Below, in pieces: positions 45,624 through 55,093 of a DNA stretch of 64,000 nt (its first letter is position 1; the number at the start of each line of letters is the position of its first letter). Location: positions 60,680-124,679 of the forward strand of contig CALUUZ010000009.1 of the NCBI GenBank assembly GCA_944324075.1, written 5' to 3'. Both the position numbers and the translations under genes were made by a program. The DNA comes from Candidatus Mailhella excrementigallinarum. Its GTDB lineage: Bacteria; Desulfobacterota; Desulfovibrionia; Desulfovibrionales; Desulfovibrionaceae. The notes below the pieces were generated by a model, which did not search any database, had not been told where the DNA came from, and was given only the letters and a program-made list of their open reading frames with translations.

Positions 45624-46793
45624 TTACGCGCTGCGGTACAGCTTGGTCATGACGATTTCACGGTGGCCGAGCACTTCGGCGCTGGTGTTGCGGCCGCTGG
45701 CCGTCTGCACCATCATGTCAAGCAGCTTGTCGCCCGCTTCGTCCATGGTCATTTCCCGGCGCAGGAGGGCGGTCACATCCACGTCGATGTGCTCGCTCAT
45801 GGTGCGCACGGTGCGGGGGTTGGCGGAGATCTTGATCACCGGCAGGATGGGGTTGCCGATGACGTTGCCCTGACCGGTGGGGAAGAAGTGCACCACGGCG
45901 CCCGCGGCGGAAACCAGAGTCACCATTTCGGCGGCGGCGGAGGAGGAATCCATGAACCACAGGCCCGGCCCCCTGGGGGCTTCGGCCGGGATCAGGCAGC
46001 CGTCCACCATGCACTTCTTCCCGATTTTCTGGATATTGCCCAGCGCCTTTTCCTCAATGGTGGTCAGACCGCCGAGAATGTTGCCCTTGGTCGGCTGGGA
46101 ATCGGAAAGGTCATTGGTCTTGTTGGCGATGATGAAGTCGTTGTAGTCGCTCCACATCTTCATGAACTGGGCGGCAATTTCCGGAGTACGGCAGCGCTGG
46201 GCCACCAGATGCTCGCCTCCGGTTATTTCCGAGGTTTCCCCGAACAGCAGGGTATTGCCGTTTTCATACAGCTTGTCGAAGGCGTTGCCCACGGTGGGAT
46301 TGGCCGCGATGCCGGAGGTGGTGTCGGATTCGCCGCACTTGCAGGATACCATCAGTTCCTTGACCATGCACTCCTCGCGCTGGAGGCCGGTGGCCCACTG
46401 CACCAGCTCCTTGGCCTTGCGGGAGGCGGCTGCCACGGTATTGATGTCGCCGTTCTGCTCGATGGAGAAACCGAACACGGGCTTGCCGGTCTTGGCGATG
46501 CCGTCGGTGATCACCCTGGTCCATTCGGGTTCGATGCCGATGACGACCACGGCGGCCACATTGGGGTTGCTGCCGATGCCGATCAGCGTGCGGAAATGAA
46601 GCTCAAGATCGGCTCCGAACTGGAGGCGGCCATAGTGGTGCGGCAGCGCGAGAGTGCCCTTCACATGATTTTCCACCGCGAGGCAGGCCGCGTTGGAAAG
46701 GTCGTCGAGGGGCAGGAGAATGACGTGGTTGCGCACCCCGACGCGTCCGTTCTCACGCCGGTATCCCATAATTTTCTGCTTGGACAGATCCAT
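45624..46793 (-). CDS. suyB: (2R)-sulfolactate sulfo-lyase, large subunit
   Basis: 389 residues from ATG 46793 (AGGTGG upstream), the usual SuyB length. It belongs to the UxaA altronate dehydratase superfamily but has SuyB-like blocks: [63 protein letters not shown] and [18 protein letters not shown]. With SuyA it cleaves (R)-sulfolactate to pyruvate and sulfite, probably iron-dependently. It starts 5 nt after suyA. In a sulfite-respiring bacterium this reaction provides both carbon and electron acceptor. Confidence 0.93.
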   Translation of the reverse strand: MDLSKQKIMGYRRENGRVGVRNHVILLPLDDLSNAACLAVENHVKGTLALPHHYGRLQFGADLELHFRTLIGIGSNPNVAAVVVIGIEPEWTRVITDGIAKTGKPVFGFSIEQNGDINTVAAASRKAKELVQWATGLQREECMVKELMVSCKCGESDTTSGIAANPTVGNAFDKLYENGNTLLFGETSEITGGEHLVAQRCRTPEIAAQFMKMWSDYNDFIIANKTNDLSDSQPTKGNILGGLTTIEEKALGNIQKIGKKCMVDGCLIPAEAPRGPGLWFMDSSSAAAEMVTLVSAAGAVVHFFPTGQGNVIGNPILPVIKISANPRTVRTMSEHIDVDVTALLRREMTMDEAGDKLLDMMVQTASGRNTSAEVLGHREIVMTKLYRSA

Positions 46794-46798
46794 GACGA

Positions 46799-47083
46799 CT
46801 ACCACCTTTTGGTCTTGACGTTGTGAACGTGGAGATGCTCGCCCTTTTTGATCGGAGCCACCACCTTGCCGATATCGACGCCGTACTTGATCACCGTGTC
46901 TCCGGGTTCAAGATCCACCAGCGCGACCTTGTGGCCGATGGGAATATCGTCCAGTGCCTTGAAGTTGAGCAGCTTGTCTTCCTTCATGACCCAGCCGGTC
47001 AGCTCCTGACCGGCTTTCACGCCTTCCACGGTGACGACGCCGACGCTGTCGCCGTCCTCATGCACCACGAACTGTATGGCCAT
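46799..47083 (-). CDS. suyA: (2R)-sulfolactate sulfo-lyase, small subunit
   Basis: 94 residues, a SAF-domain protein related to the N-terminus of Uxa[56 protein letters not shown] and HLHVHNVK. In SuyAB the two halves of UxaA-type enzymes are separate proteins. AGGAGG precedes the ATG. The promoter upstream contains two copies of a 12-bp palindrome. Confidence 0.93.
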   Translation of the reverse strand: MAIQFVVHEDGDSVGVVTVEGVKAGQELTGWVMKEDKLLNFKALDDIPIGHKVALVDLEPGDTVIKYGVDIGKVVAPIKKGEHLHVHNVKTKRW

Positions 47084-47126
47084 ACTTGCCTCCTGGTTTT
47101 GTACCCTGAAGATGAGGTACGGTTAT

Positions 47127-47152
47127 TCTTATATAAGATATCTTATATAAGA
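47127..47152 (-). promoter_or_regulatory. Operator candidate of suyAB (two copies of TCTTATATAAGA)
   Basis: TCTTATATAAGA occurs at 47127-47138 and again at 47141-47152, 14 bp centre to centre, inside the likely suyA core promoter 44-69 bp upstream of the start codon. The same 12-mer lies at 50485-50496 in front of tctC. Confidence 0.65.
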
Positions 47153-47311
47153 CAATCAGTAAAGCTTTTTTGGCTGGCGTACATTCTGGAACCAGTTTCT
47201 CTGGAAACGGAAGCTCCCGGAACAGCACGCAACCGATAGTGATTATCCGCTTGTGGAGGAGAAGGGCATGCAGAGTCTTTTATTCCGGGAACGCTCTACA
47301 TGCGAAGTACG

Positions 47312-48829
47312 CTAGTCATCCGAATCACACGCGCATGCGTCTTCCAGGCCGTCGGATTTGGCCTGCTTCCAGACTCCGCGTGCTATGGCCAGGAATGCCA
47401 GGCACATAAAGAACGCGGCAATAGGGCGAGTAAAGAATATGCTCAGGCTTCCGTCGGACAGCATCAGTGACTGGGCAAGTGAAGTTTCCATCATTTGCGC
47501 AAGAACCACCGCAAGAATCAGGGGAGGAACAGGGAAACGGAATTTACGCATGAGATAGCCGATAACTCCGAAGAGAAGCGCCATCCAGACGTCAAACATC
47601 AGGAAGCGTACACTGTAGGCCCCAATGACGGAGAAAATGAGAATCAGAGGGCCGAGTACAGGGAAGGGAATGACCGCTATGCGAGCCCATATGCTGATGA
47701 GCGGCAGGTTGAGCAGCAGGCAGAGCAGATTGCCCACATACATGCTGGCTATAATCGCCCATACGAATCCGGGCTGCTCCTGAAAGAGCATGGGGCCGGG
47801 AGTCAGACCGTACATCATGAAGCCTCCCAGCAGGACGGCCAGGGCGGGACCGGTGGGCAGGCCGAAAGCGAAGAGCGGCACGAAACCGGCGGAAGAAGTC
47901 GCATTGTTCGCGGCTTCCACCGCAGCTACGCCGTCAATGGCTCCATTGCCGAATTTTTCGGGATGCTTTGAAAAGCGTTTCTCGACATCGTAAGCGATGA
48001 ATGTGGTGACTGCCGGTGCACAGCCGGGCAGCAGCCCGAGGAAGAATCCCACAACTGACGCCCTCAGCATGGCGAACCGGCAATAGAGGACTTCGGCCCA
48101 TTTGGGTTTCCAGTCCACCTTGCTGTGCGCGAGCATATACCGTGTATGTTTTTCCACGTTGGAAAATACTTCACTGATGGCGAACAGGCCGATGATAACG
48201 CTGATAAAGTCAATACCGCCCATCAGGTCAAGGCTGCCAAAGGTCAGACGGCTTGTTCCCGTAAGGGGATTCTGCCCGATGTAGGAGATAAGAAGGCCGA
48301 AACTCGCGGCGATGAGTCCTTTCAGCAAGGCTCGGCCGGCAAGGCTGATGATGAGGGCAAGGGCCATGAACATGAGGGAAAAGTATTCAGGCGGGCCGAA
48401 CTTGAGAGCCAGGCTTGCCAGAGGTGGAGCAAAGAAGCTGAGACCGATCACTCCCAGTGTTCCGGCTACCCAGGATGAAATAGCGCAGATGGCGAGGGTA
48501 GGTCCGCCGCGGCCCTGTTTCGCCAGTTGAAAACCATCAATGGCTGTGCATACCGATGAAGCCTCACCGGGAATGTTGACCATGATGGCGGTGGTTGAGC
48601 CTCCGTACATTGCGCCGTAATAGATAGCGGCCAGCATGATGATGGAGCCGGTAGGATCTCCCAGCTTGGCCGTGAGCGGCAGCAGGATGGCTATGCCGCT
48701 GGTAGGTCCGATGCCAGGCAACACTCCGACCAGAGTTCCGACCAGACAGCCCACTGCCGCCCAGAAAATATTGATGGGCGAACAGGCTGTCCACAGCCCG
48801 TCCAAAAGATAAGTAAAAGAGAAGTCCAT
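47312..48829 (-). CDS. tctA: Tripartite tricarboxylate-type transporter, large membrane subunit
   Basis: 505 residues with about 12 transmembrane helices; the TctA signatures [19 protein letters not shown] and [19 protein letters not shown], plus [20 protein letters not shown], are clear. It forms the sodium- or proton-coupled transport channel with TctB and receives ligand from TctC. In other sulfolactate degraders the linked TTT system (SlcHFG) imports sulfolactate, so that is the likely substrate here. It is separated from suyA by 228 nt with its own promoter. Confidence 0.92.
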   Translation of the reverse strand: MDFSFTYLLDGLWTACSPINIFWAAVGCLVGTLVGVLPGIGPTSGIAILLPLTAKLGDPTGSIIMLAAIYYGAMYGGSTTAIMVNIPGEASSVCTAIDGFQLAKQGRGGPTLAICAISSWVAGTLGVIGLSFFAPPLASLALKFGPPEYFSLMFMALALIISLAGRALLKGLIAASFGLLISYIGQNPLTGTSRLTFGSLDLMGGIDFISVIIGLFAISEVFSNVEKHTRYMLAHSKVDWKPKWAEVLYCRFAMLRASVVGFFLGLLPGCAPAVTTFIAYDVEKRFSKHPEKFGNGAIDGVAAVEAANNATSSAGFVPLFAFGLPTGPALAVLLGGFMMYGLTPGPMLFQEQPGFVWAIIASMYVGNLLCLLLNLPLISIWARIAVIPFPVLGPLILIFSVIGAYSVRFLMFDVWMALLFGVIGYLMRKFRFPVPPLILAVVLAQMMETSLAQSLMLSDGSLSIFFTRPIAAFFMCLAFLAIARGVWKQAKSDGLEDACACDSDD

Positions 48830-48899
48830 TGAAGCTTCCTGCCATATGTAAAATAATGCGGTTGAAGTTGATGTTTATGACCTTGCGCGGAAGAAAGGG

Positions 48900-49358
48900 C
48901 TACTCCAATATGCCAAGAGGATAGGGCATTTGCAGAAATTTGATGAAAATATAATGGAAAAGAAGCCCTATTCCCAGTCCGACGGGGAGGGCGAAGGTAA
49001 GTTTGCGATCGTAGAACCAGATAAGGCCTGTGGTAAACAGAAAAGCGGAAATGGGAAGCCCCAGTATGGGCATGAGCAGATACAGGGCTGATAACGCTGC
49101 AATGGTAACCAGGATATTCAGCCATCCGTCGGGAGCAGGCCAAACGACTTCAACATCTTCTCCGGTATAGCGCCAGGCGCGGAAGGCCAAGAACAGCCCA
49201 AGCGTCAGCACAATGATGGAAAGACTGAGGGGAAGGGTTCCGGGGGGAAGAGGCTCATCAAATAGGTTTTCGATTTTCAATGCTTGGCTTATCATCGCGC
49301 TGCCGAAGCAGGTGCAAACCAGTCCGCTGACAATATCCGCATGACGTAGACTAGACAT
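48900..49358 (-). CDS. tctB: Tripartite tricarboxylate-type transporter, small membrane subunit
   Basis: 152 residues from ATG 49358 (AGGAG 6 nt upstream), four predicted helices (IVSGLVCTCFGSAM, SLSIIVLTLGLFLAF, LVTIAALSALYLLMPILG, LPVGLGIGLLFHYIFIKFL). Size, helices and place between tctC and tctA identify TctB, the poorly conserved small subunit. Confidence 0.85.
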   Translation of the reverse strand: MSSLRHADIVSGLVCTCFGSAMISQALKIENLFDEPLPPGTLPLSLSIIVLTLGLFLAFRAWRYTGEDVEVVWPAPDGWLNILVTIAALSALYLLMPILGLPISAFLFTTGLIWFYDRKLTFALPVGLGIGLLFHYIFIKFLQMPYPLGILE

Positions 49359-49375
49359 AAAATCTCCTGTGAAGC

Positions 49376-49407
49376 GGCAGGCTGTGGGCAATTGTCCACA
49401 GCCTGCC
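49376..49407 (-). promoter_or_regulatory. Intercistronic hairpin between tctC and tctB
   Basis: Perfect 12-bp arms (GGCAGGCTGTGG) with an 8-nt loop in the 63-nt gap after tctC. No T-tract; likely an mRNA stabiliser or partial terminator that keeps the binding protein more abundant than the membrane subunits. Confidence 0.6.
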
Positions 49408-49421
49408 GCAGGTGGAAGGTA

Positions 49422-50378
49422 TTATTTCTTTCTGACGTCCTTGAGAATATCTCCGTAGAATTTTGTCATTTCTTCAATATAGGCGACGGAATCCTCATGC
49501 CCCATGGCTACAGGGGAGAATCCCTCCTTCTCCTGAGCGCTGATGATTTCAGGACGCCGGGCAATATCCATGAAGGCTTTTTCCAGCGTGGCTATGACCG
49601 GAGTCGGAGTGCCGGGCGGTACGGCCACTCCACGGTCGATGGAGAGAACCATATCAAAACCCTTTTCTTTAAAAGTGGGAACATCAGGGAAAAGGGTCAT
49701 GCGTTCAGCGCTGGTCACGGCGAGAATACGAGCCTTGTCCTTGAAGCGGCACAGATCGTCGGAGTTGGCCATAATGGCGTCGTAGTGCCCCCCGAGGAAG
49801 CCGGTCATCTGAGTGGCAGAGCCGGTTTCCGGAATATAGGTCAAACGCAGACCGCCCTGCTTCTGCAGTGAAAGGACGGCAATGTGATGACCCGAAAGGG
49901 AACCGGAACCGCAGAGCTTGAGCTTGCCGGGCGCGGCTTTGGCTGCGGCGATGAAGTCTTCGAGGGTTTGGTAGGGAGAATCCAGAGGAACAGCCAACCC
50001 CAGGAAGGTTCGCTGAAAAATGCAGACGGGAACGAGCTGCTCGGTCTTGTACCCCACTTCCTGCAGCAGAGGCTGGAGAATGACATGGGGGATATTAAAG
50101 CCCGCAAAGGTATAGCCGTCAGGTTTTGAACCGACCAGTTCCTTCCAGCCCATGGCGCCGCCTCCGCCGACCTTGTAGTCAACAAGAACGCTCTGTCCGA
50201 GAAGTTCCTTCAGGAGAGGCTCCTGCCTGCGGGCTTCACGATCAGACTGACCGCCGGGATTGAATGTCACCATGTAGGTCATGGCGCGCGTCGGGAAAGT
50301 CTCGGCTGAATATGCAGATGAAGCGCCCAGGGCAGTCAGCAGAAATGCTGCGGCAACATGCCTAAAAAAGTGTCCCAT
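49422..50378 (-). CDS. tctC: Tripartite tricarboxylate-type transporter, substrate-binding protein
   Basis: 318 residues with a signal peptide (AAAFLLTALGASSAYSA) and the TctC/Bug-type fold: VTFNPGGQSDREARRQEPLL, VDYKVGGGGAMGWKELVGSK, PDGYTFAGFNIP. It captures the ligand in the periplasm. ATG is preceded by AAGGAG. A single copy of TCTTATATAAGA sits exactly between a TTGACA and TATAAT in its promoter, linking its control to suyAB. Likely ligand sulfolactate or another C3 sulfonate. Confidence 0.9.
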   Translation of the reverse strand: MGHFFRHVAAAFLLTALGASSAYSAETFPTRAMTYMVTFNPGGQSDREARRQEPLLKELLGQSVLVDYKVGGGGAMGWKELVGSKPDGYTFAGFNIPHVILQPLLQEVGYKTEQLVPVCIFQRTFLGLAVPLDSPYQTLEDFIAAAKAAPGKLKLCGSGSLSGHHIAVLSLQKQGGLRLTYIPETGSATQMTGFLGGHYDAIMANSDDLCRFKDKARILAVTSAERMTLFPDVPTFKEKGFDMVLSIDRGVAVPPGTPTPVIATLEKAFMDIARRPEIISAQEKEGFSPVAMGHEDSVAYIEEMTKFYGDILKDVRKK

Positions 50379-50478
50379 AACAGTCTCCTTATATTGGGGA
50401 AGAGGGTTTTAAGGCATTATATCGGGTGACGCTTGAAGGCAGGAGCGGCGGAGACGATGAATCGTTAAGATGTTCTGT

Positions 50479-50503
50479 ATTATATCTTATATAAGACTGT
50501 CAA
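50479..50503 (-). promoter_or_regulatory. tctC promoter with shared operator
   Basis: Minus strand: TTGACA (50498-50503) and TATAAT (50479-50484) with TCTTATATAAGA (50485-50496) between. The 13-nt spacing is short for this hexamer pair; AATACA at a 16-nt spacing is the alternative -10. Confidence 0.6.
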
Positions 50504-50542
50504 GGGAGGGAAGAAACGACAAAGGGTGCATGTCATCTTTTC

Positions 50543-50584
50543 AGATCTGCCGGGTGCTTCAAAAACTGGATTCCCGGCAGATCT
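50543..50584 (-). terminator. Hairpin ending the hps-ABC operon
   Basis: Perfect 12-bp arms (AGATCTGCCGGG) with an 18-nt loop, starting 4 nt after the last ATPase stop. No T-tract follows, so it may be a stabiliser or a weak terminator. Confidence 0.5.
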
Positions 50585-50588
50585 TGTC

Positions 50589-51362
50589 TTACCACCATTT
50601 GATGCGTTCGGTGACGTAGTCGCGGATTCTGACGAATTCCGGATCGTCGTAGCGCCGGGGGCGGGGCAGATCGACGATGACCTCCTCGCGTATGGTGCAG
50701 GGTTTGGGGGAGAGGATAAGGATGCGTTCCGCCAGGTACACGGCTTCCTCGATGTTGTGGGTGATAAACGCCACGGTGCTGCCCAGTTCCTTCCAGATGC
50801 GCATGAGTTCATCCTCAAGGTAGTAGCGCAGCTTGACATCAAGCTGGCCGTAGGGTTCGTCCATGAGCAGCAGATCCGGGTTGATGGCGAAATTCCGGGC
50901 GATGACCACCCGCTGTTCCATGCTGGCCGAAAGCTGCTGGGGAAAGTAGGTGCGGTACTTGCGCAGTCCCACGATATCCAGCATGCGTTCGACGCGCCTT
51001 TCGATTTCTTCCTCGGGCAGACGCTTGATGCGCAGACCGAACCGGATGTTGTCCTCCACGGTCAGCCAGGGAATGGCCGAAACCTCCTGAAAGACAAAGG
51101 CGATGTTGTGGACTCTGGGATCGGCGGGCGCGCCGTCCACCAGAATGGAGCCTTCCGTAATCGGGATGAAGCGGGAAAGGCAGTTGAGAAAGGTCGTTTT
51201 GCCGCAGCCGGTGGGGCCGACGATGCACAGCATCTCGCCCTTGTAGATGTCGAAGTTGATGTCGTTGAGCACCAGCAGATCGTCATAGCATTTGGTGAGA
51301 TTGTTCACCGATACCTTGATTTCTCTGCCGCTGACGTATTCCTCTTTGTTGCCGAAGCGCAT
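50589..51362 (-). CDS. NitT/TauT-type ABC transporter ATPase with unusual signature motif
   Basis: 257 residues: Walker A GPTGCGKTT, Q-loop FVFQEVSAIPWLTVEDNI, Walker B LLLMDEPYGQLD and switch His in FITHN. The C-loop, normally LSGGM, reads LSASM (QLSASMEQRVVIARN). It is one of two different ATPases in this operon; with two permeases they probably make a heterodimeric transporter in which one composite ATP site is degenerate. Substrate by context a sulfonate such as dihydroxypropanesulfonate. Confidence 0.88.
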   Translation of the reverse strand: MRFGNKEEYVSGREIKVSVNNLTKCYDDLLVLNDINFDIYKGEMLCIVGPTGCGKTTFLNCLSRFIPITEGSILVDGAPADPRVHNIAFVFQEVSAIPWLTVEDNIRFGLRIKRLPEEEIERRVERMLDIVGLRKYRTYFPQQLSASMEQRVVIARNFAINPDLLLMDEPYGQLDVKLRYYLEDELMRIWKELGSTVAFITHNIEEAVYLAERILILSPKPCTIREEVIVDLPRPRRYDDPEFVRIRDYVTERIKWW

Positions 51363-51459
51363 GGGGCCTCCTGATCGCTTTCCGCATCCTGCGGAACAGA
51401 ACGGGACTGATGATGCCGGCGCATGGCGAAGCGCCCGCCGGCCGCGTGGAACATGGCGT

Positions 51460-52254
51460 TTACAGCACCAGTTCCGTGTCGTCGGACACTTTCTTGCGCA
51501 GGGCGAGGAAGGCCGGGTCCGTATAGTTGCGGGGCGCGGGGATGTCGATGGCGTACTCGGTTTTCACTCTGCCCGGCAGGGCGGACATGACCACCACGCG
51601 GTCGCCGAGGTAGATGGCTTCCTCAATGTTGTTGGTGACGAAGAGAACGGTGCGCCGTTCCTTTTCCCATATGGTTCTGAGTTCCTGTTCCATGGCGTAG
51701 CGGGTCTGCGCGTCCAGTGCGCCGAACGGCTCGTCCATGAGCAGGATGTCGGGATCATTGGCGTAGGCGCGGGCGATGCTCACGCGCTGTTTCATGCCGC
51801 CGGAGAGCTGGGCGGGATACGCCCTTTCAAAGCCTTCCAGTCCCACCATTTTGATGTAGTGTCGGGCCTTGGCCAGGCGTTCCTTCAGCGGCACGCCGCG
51901 TACGGCCAGCCCGAAGGCCACGTTGTGTTCCACCGTTTTCCACGGAAAGAGCGCGTAACGCTGAAACACCATGCCGCGATCCGGGCCGGGGCCGGTGATC
52001 GGCCTGCCGTTGATGCGGGTTTCTCCGGCGCTGGGTTCAATAAGCCCGGCGATGCAGTTGAGCAGGACGGTCTTGCCGCTCTGGCCCGGGCCGAGAATGA
52101 CCAGAAACTCGTTTTCGTAGACCTGAAGGGATACCCTGTCCAGCACATGCAGCAGTCTGTCCTGCCCCGGGACATGGAAGGCCTTGGAGATGTTGTCGCA
52201 CTCAATCTTGATTCCGGGGGTCCGGGCGTCTTGATTCTGATTGTCCTGTAGCAT
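51460..52254 (-). CDS. NitT/TauT-type ABC transporter ATPase
   Basis: 264 residues from ATG 52254 (AGGAG 7 nt upstream), overlapping nothing. Walker [10 protein letters not shown]-loop [18 protein letters not shown], canonical signature LSGGMKQRV, Walker [13 protein letters not shown]; the switch position reads VTNN, with Asn in place of the usual His. This is complementary to the partner ATPase, which keeps the His but has an altered signature, as in heterodimers with one active site. Confidence 0.88.
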   Translation of the reverse strand: MLQDNQNQDARTPGIKIECDNISKAFHVPGQDRLLHVLDRVSLQVYENEFLVILGPGQSGKTVLLNCIAGLIEPSAGETRINGRPITGPGPDRGMVFQRYALFPWKTVEHNVAFGLAVRGVPLKERLAKARHYIKMVGLEGFERAYPAQLSGGMKQRVSIARAYANDPDILLMDEPFGALDAQTRYAMEQELRTIWEKERRTVLFVTNNIEEAIYLGDRVVVMSALPGRVKTEYAIDIPAPRNYTDPAFLALRKKVSDDTELVL

Positions 52255-52265
52255 GGGCGTTCTCC

Positions 52266-53042
52266 TCACACCAGTTCTCTGCGCCAGGGGCAGAGCAGCT
52301 TTTCAGCCTGACGCAGCGTTGCGGCGAGCAGGGAGCCGATGATGCCGATAAGCACCATGCCCACGAGGATCATGGCAGGCTTGTTCAGATCCATGCCCTG
52401 AATGATGATGAAACCCACGCCCTGCCGCGCGCCCACCATTTCCGCCGCGAGTACGCACATCCAGGCCATGGAGAGCGCGTTCTGCACCCCGGCGAAGATG
52501 GAGGGCATGCAGGCGGGCACGGCCACGTTGAAGAACTGCTGCGTGCGGTTTGCGCCGAAGGATTTTGCCGCGTCGATAAGCAGCGGGTCCACATAGCGCA
52601 TGCCGGTATAGGCATTGAGAATCATGATCACGAACGCACCCACGAAGCAGATGAAGATCTTGGAACCCTCGGCCACGCCCAGCCACAGAATGGCGATGGG
52701 AATCCAGGCGATGGGCGGAATGGGCCTCAGCACTTCAAAAATGGGCGAGACGATTTTTTCGCATACCCGGTTCCAGCCCATGTACAGCCCCAGCGGAAGG
52801 CCGAGCAGGATGGCCAGGAAAAAGGCGATGAGCACGCGGCGCAGGCTCCAGCCGATATGCCCCCACAGACTGGTGCCGCCGATGTTGGCGTGGAGCAGCC
52901 GCAGGGCTTCCTTCACCACGGCCAGGGGCGAGGGCAGGAATTCCGCGCTGACGTTGAGGGAGATGATGCCCCACAAAAGGATGAACACGCCGATGGATGC
53001 CGCCGGAGCGATGAGGCTCGCCCCGCGTTTGGAGAGGATCAT
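52266..53042 (-). CDS. NitT/TauT-type ABC transporter permease (second)
   Basis: 258 residues from ATG 53042, which overlaps the first permease stop as ATGA; the longer open frame upstream is a shadow of that gene. About six helices and the binding-protein-dependent permease loop (DAAKSFGANRTQQFFNVAVPACMPS). It shares RPIPPIAWIPIAILWLG identically with the first permease, so the pair arose by duplication. Confidence 0.88.
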   Translation of the reverse strand: MILSKRGASLIAPAASIGVFILLWGIISLNVSAEFLPSPLAVVKEALRLLHANIGGTSLWGHIGWSLRRVLIAFFLAILLGLPLGLYMGWNRVCEKIVSPIFEVLRPIPPIAWIPIAILWLGVAEGSKIFICFVGAFVIMILNAYTGMRYVDPLLIDAAKSFGANRTQQFFNVAVPACMPSIFAGVQNALSMAWMCVLAAEMVGARQGVGFIIIQGMDLNKPAMILVGMVLIGIIGSLLAATLRQAEKLLCPWRRELV

Positions 53043-53890
53043 GTGAGCCTCCTGGAAGAAGCGAAGCGGGCTTCGATTCTGGTCAGAAGCCAGGACATGA
53101 GCGCGCCGAGAAATCCGATGGTCAGCATGCCCACGATAATGATGTCGGGGCGGGCCAGCCTGCGCCCGAGCTGGATCAGATAGCCCAGTCCCATGGATGC
53201 TGCCAGCAGTTCCGCCGCCACCAGCGTGGTCCACGCCGCGTTGAGCGAAAGCTTCATACCCGTGAAAATCATGGGAATGGCCGAGGGAATGCCGATTTTG
53301 ACAAAGGTTTCCCAGTTGGAAGCGCCGTAGATCCGGGCCACGCGGATGAGTACGGGGTTGGTGAGGCGTATGCCGGTGTAGGAATTGATGACGCAGGGCA
53401 CAAAGGCCGCCAGAAAGATGATGAACGCCTTGGCGGGCGTGCCGATGCCCAGCCACAGGATGGCGATGGGAATCCAGGCGATGGGCGGAATGGGACGGAT
53501 GGCGTCGAAAAGCGGGCGGGCGGTCATGTTCACGGCCGGATACCAGCCCATGAACAGACCCAGGGGGACGCCGATGACCACGGCGGCCAGAAATCCCGCC
53601 AGGGCAAGCCCCAGACTGGCCGCCGCGTGCTGGTACAGGAGGGCGCCGTCCGGGTTGGCGTTGGAAAATTTGTCGATGAACAGGGTCACCACTTCCGAAG
53701 GCGGAACAAGCTGATAGGGGCCGACGATTTCAAAACGGCAGATCAGTTCCCAGAAGATGAGAAACAGGGCGAAACTGACGAAAGAAATCCAGTTTTCCCG
53801 GGCCGCGGTGGCGAAATAGTTGGCCTTTTCGATTTCCAGACTCAGCGCTTCGGAGGCGGCGGCCCGCTCGGAGCCGATGGGGTCCCGCAT
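53039..53890 (-). CDS. NitT/TauT-type ABC transporter permease (first)
   Basis: 283 residues with about six helices and the EAA-type loop (VARIYGASNWETFVKIGIPS) that contacts the ATPase. Related to SsuC/TauC sulfonate permeases. The N-terminal 30 residues are hydrophilic and cytoplasmic. It is followed directly by the second permease. Confidence 0.88.
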   Translation of the reverse strand: MRDPIGSERAAASEALSLEIEKANYFATAARENWISFVSFALFLIFWELICRFEIVGPYQLVPPSEVVTLFIDKFSNANPDGALLYQHAAASLGLALAGFLAAVVIGVPLGLFMGWYPAVNMTARPLFDAIRPIPPIAWIPIAILWLGIGTPAKAFIIFLAAFVPCVINSYTGIRLTNPVLIRVARIYGASNWETFVKIGIPSAIPMIFTGMKLSLNAAWTTLVAAELLAASMGLGYLIQLGRRLARPDIIIVGMLTIGFLGALMSWLLTRIEARFASSRRLT

Positions 53891-53990
53891 GAGATCCTCC
53901 TTGGGTATTCAGGATTGTTTCAGGCGCGGCATATCCGCGCGGAAGACGCCCGGCCGGATGCGGCGGACGGCCTCCGCGCGGAGCTTTCGG

Positions 53991-55064
53991 TTATCTGGCC
54001 GCGGCGCGCCGTTCGGCCAGCTTTTTCATGAAGCTGGGGTCAATGTGGAAATTCGCCTGAGCGTAACGGTCGTATTCCTTCTGGCTGATGCGGCCCTGTT
54101 CGAGCATGAAGTCGGCCACGCCGCGCAGCCATGCGGGCAGTCTGGCCGGGTCTTCCATGGCGGCTATCTGTTCGTTCACGTCAAACAGATAGCGGTACTT
54201 GAACTCCTTCTCCACCATGTCGCGGCTCAGTTCAAGACCGCAGTAGTCATTGAAGTACGACAGCAGCGGCTCGACGCTTCCGGCGGGGTCGTTCTTCATC
54301 ATTTCCACGCCGCGCATGTATACGTCGAGCCAGTCCACCACGAGATCAGGATGCTTTTCCGCAAATTCCCTGCGCACGCCGATGCCGCCCGCGATAATCG
54401 CCTTGGCCGCCGTGCCGGAGGAAACCTTTTTCCAGCCGCGGGCCTCGGCCATGTAGCTCTGAGGGGCCCACAGCACGATGATGTCGCCTTCACCGGCGTT
54501 GAACGCTGTCATGGCCTGGCCCAGCTCCATGTGCACGATATCCACATCCTTGTCGGAGAGGCCCAGGGCATGCAGCGTGGCGGACAGGGCGTAATGGCCC
54601 GTGGATACGGTGGGACCGAGGATTTTCTTGCCCTTCCAGTCCTCGGGCGTTCCGTAGATATCGGGATAGTCGGGGTTGGCGCCCCTGGTCTTCAGCAGGG
54701 GCGAGTCGGGACGCACCCATATGTCGTTGGTTTCGGACTCGTCGTTGGAGATGCCGATGAGCTTGTAGCCGTAGCGCATGCTGGCCATCATGGTGGGCAC
54801 GGTGCCCATGGCTCCGCAATCCCACTGATCGGCGGCCAGGGCTTCGGTCTGGGGCGCGCCGGAGGGGAAGAACAGAAATTCGCTGGCAAATGGGGCGTCC
54901 TTCAGCCATCCCGCCTTTTCCGCGTGCCACAGTTCCATGCCGTGCAGGCAGGGCTGGGCGCTGGTGCGCACCACCGGCTTGTCGGCGGCGTCTGCCGGCA
55001 GGGGAGAAGCGAGCGCGCAGCCGAGGCAGGCCGCGATGAGGGAGGAAATCAAGCTCTTTTTCAT
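53991..55064 (-). CDS. NitT/TauT-type ABC transporter substrate-binding protein
   Basis: 357 residues with a signal peptide (KKSLISSLIAACLGCALASP). NMT1/TauA-type periplasmic binding fold: HAEKAGWLKDAPFASEFLFF, GAPQTEALAADQWDCGAMGT, GISNDESETNDIWVRPDSPL, GDIIVLWAPQSYMA. Related to taurine and alkanesulfonate binding proteins. Placed between hpsP and the permeases, so a C3 sulfonate, probably DHPS, is the expected ligand. Confidence 0.85.
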   Translation of the reverse strand: MKKSLISSLIAACLGCALASPLPADAADKPVVRTSAQPCLHGMELWHAEKAGWLKDAPFASEFLFFPSGAPQTEALAADQWDCGAMGTVPTMMASMRYGYKLIGISNDESETNDIWVRPDSPLLKTRGANPDYPDIYGTPEDWKGKKILGPTVSTGHYALSATLHALGLSDKDVDIVHMELGQAMTAFNAGEGDIIVLWAPQSYMAEARGWKKVSSGTAAKAIIAGGIGVRREFAEKHPDLVVDWLDVYMRGVEMMKNDPAGSVEPLLSYFNDYCGLELSRDMVEKEFKYRYLFDVNEQIAAMEDPARLPAWLRGVADFMLEQGRISQKEYDRYAQANFHIDPSFMKKLAERRAAAR

Positions 55065-55093
55065 GAGGGACTCCTTCGTGGCTAAGGTGTTTT

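Noticed and set aside
45624..47083. Altronate dehydratase (uxaA) split in two
   Set aside because: Split small and large subunits, lengths and motifs match SuyA and SuyB; slcC and slcD neighbours support this.
53043..53456. N-terminal extension of the second ABC permease
   Set aside because: These codons lie inside the first permease gene in another frame; the ATGA overlap at 53042 gives the real start.
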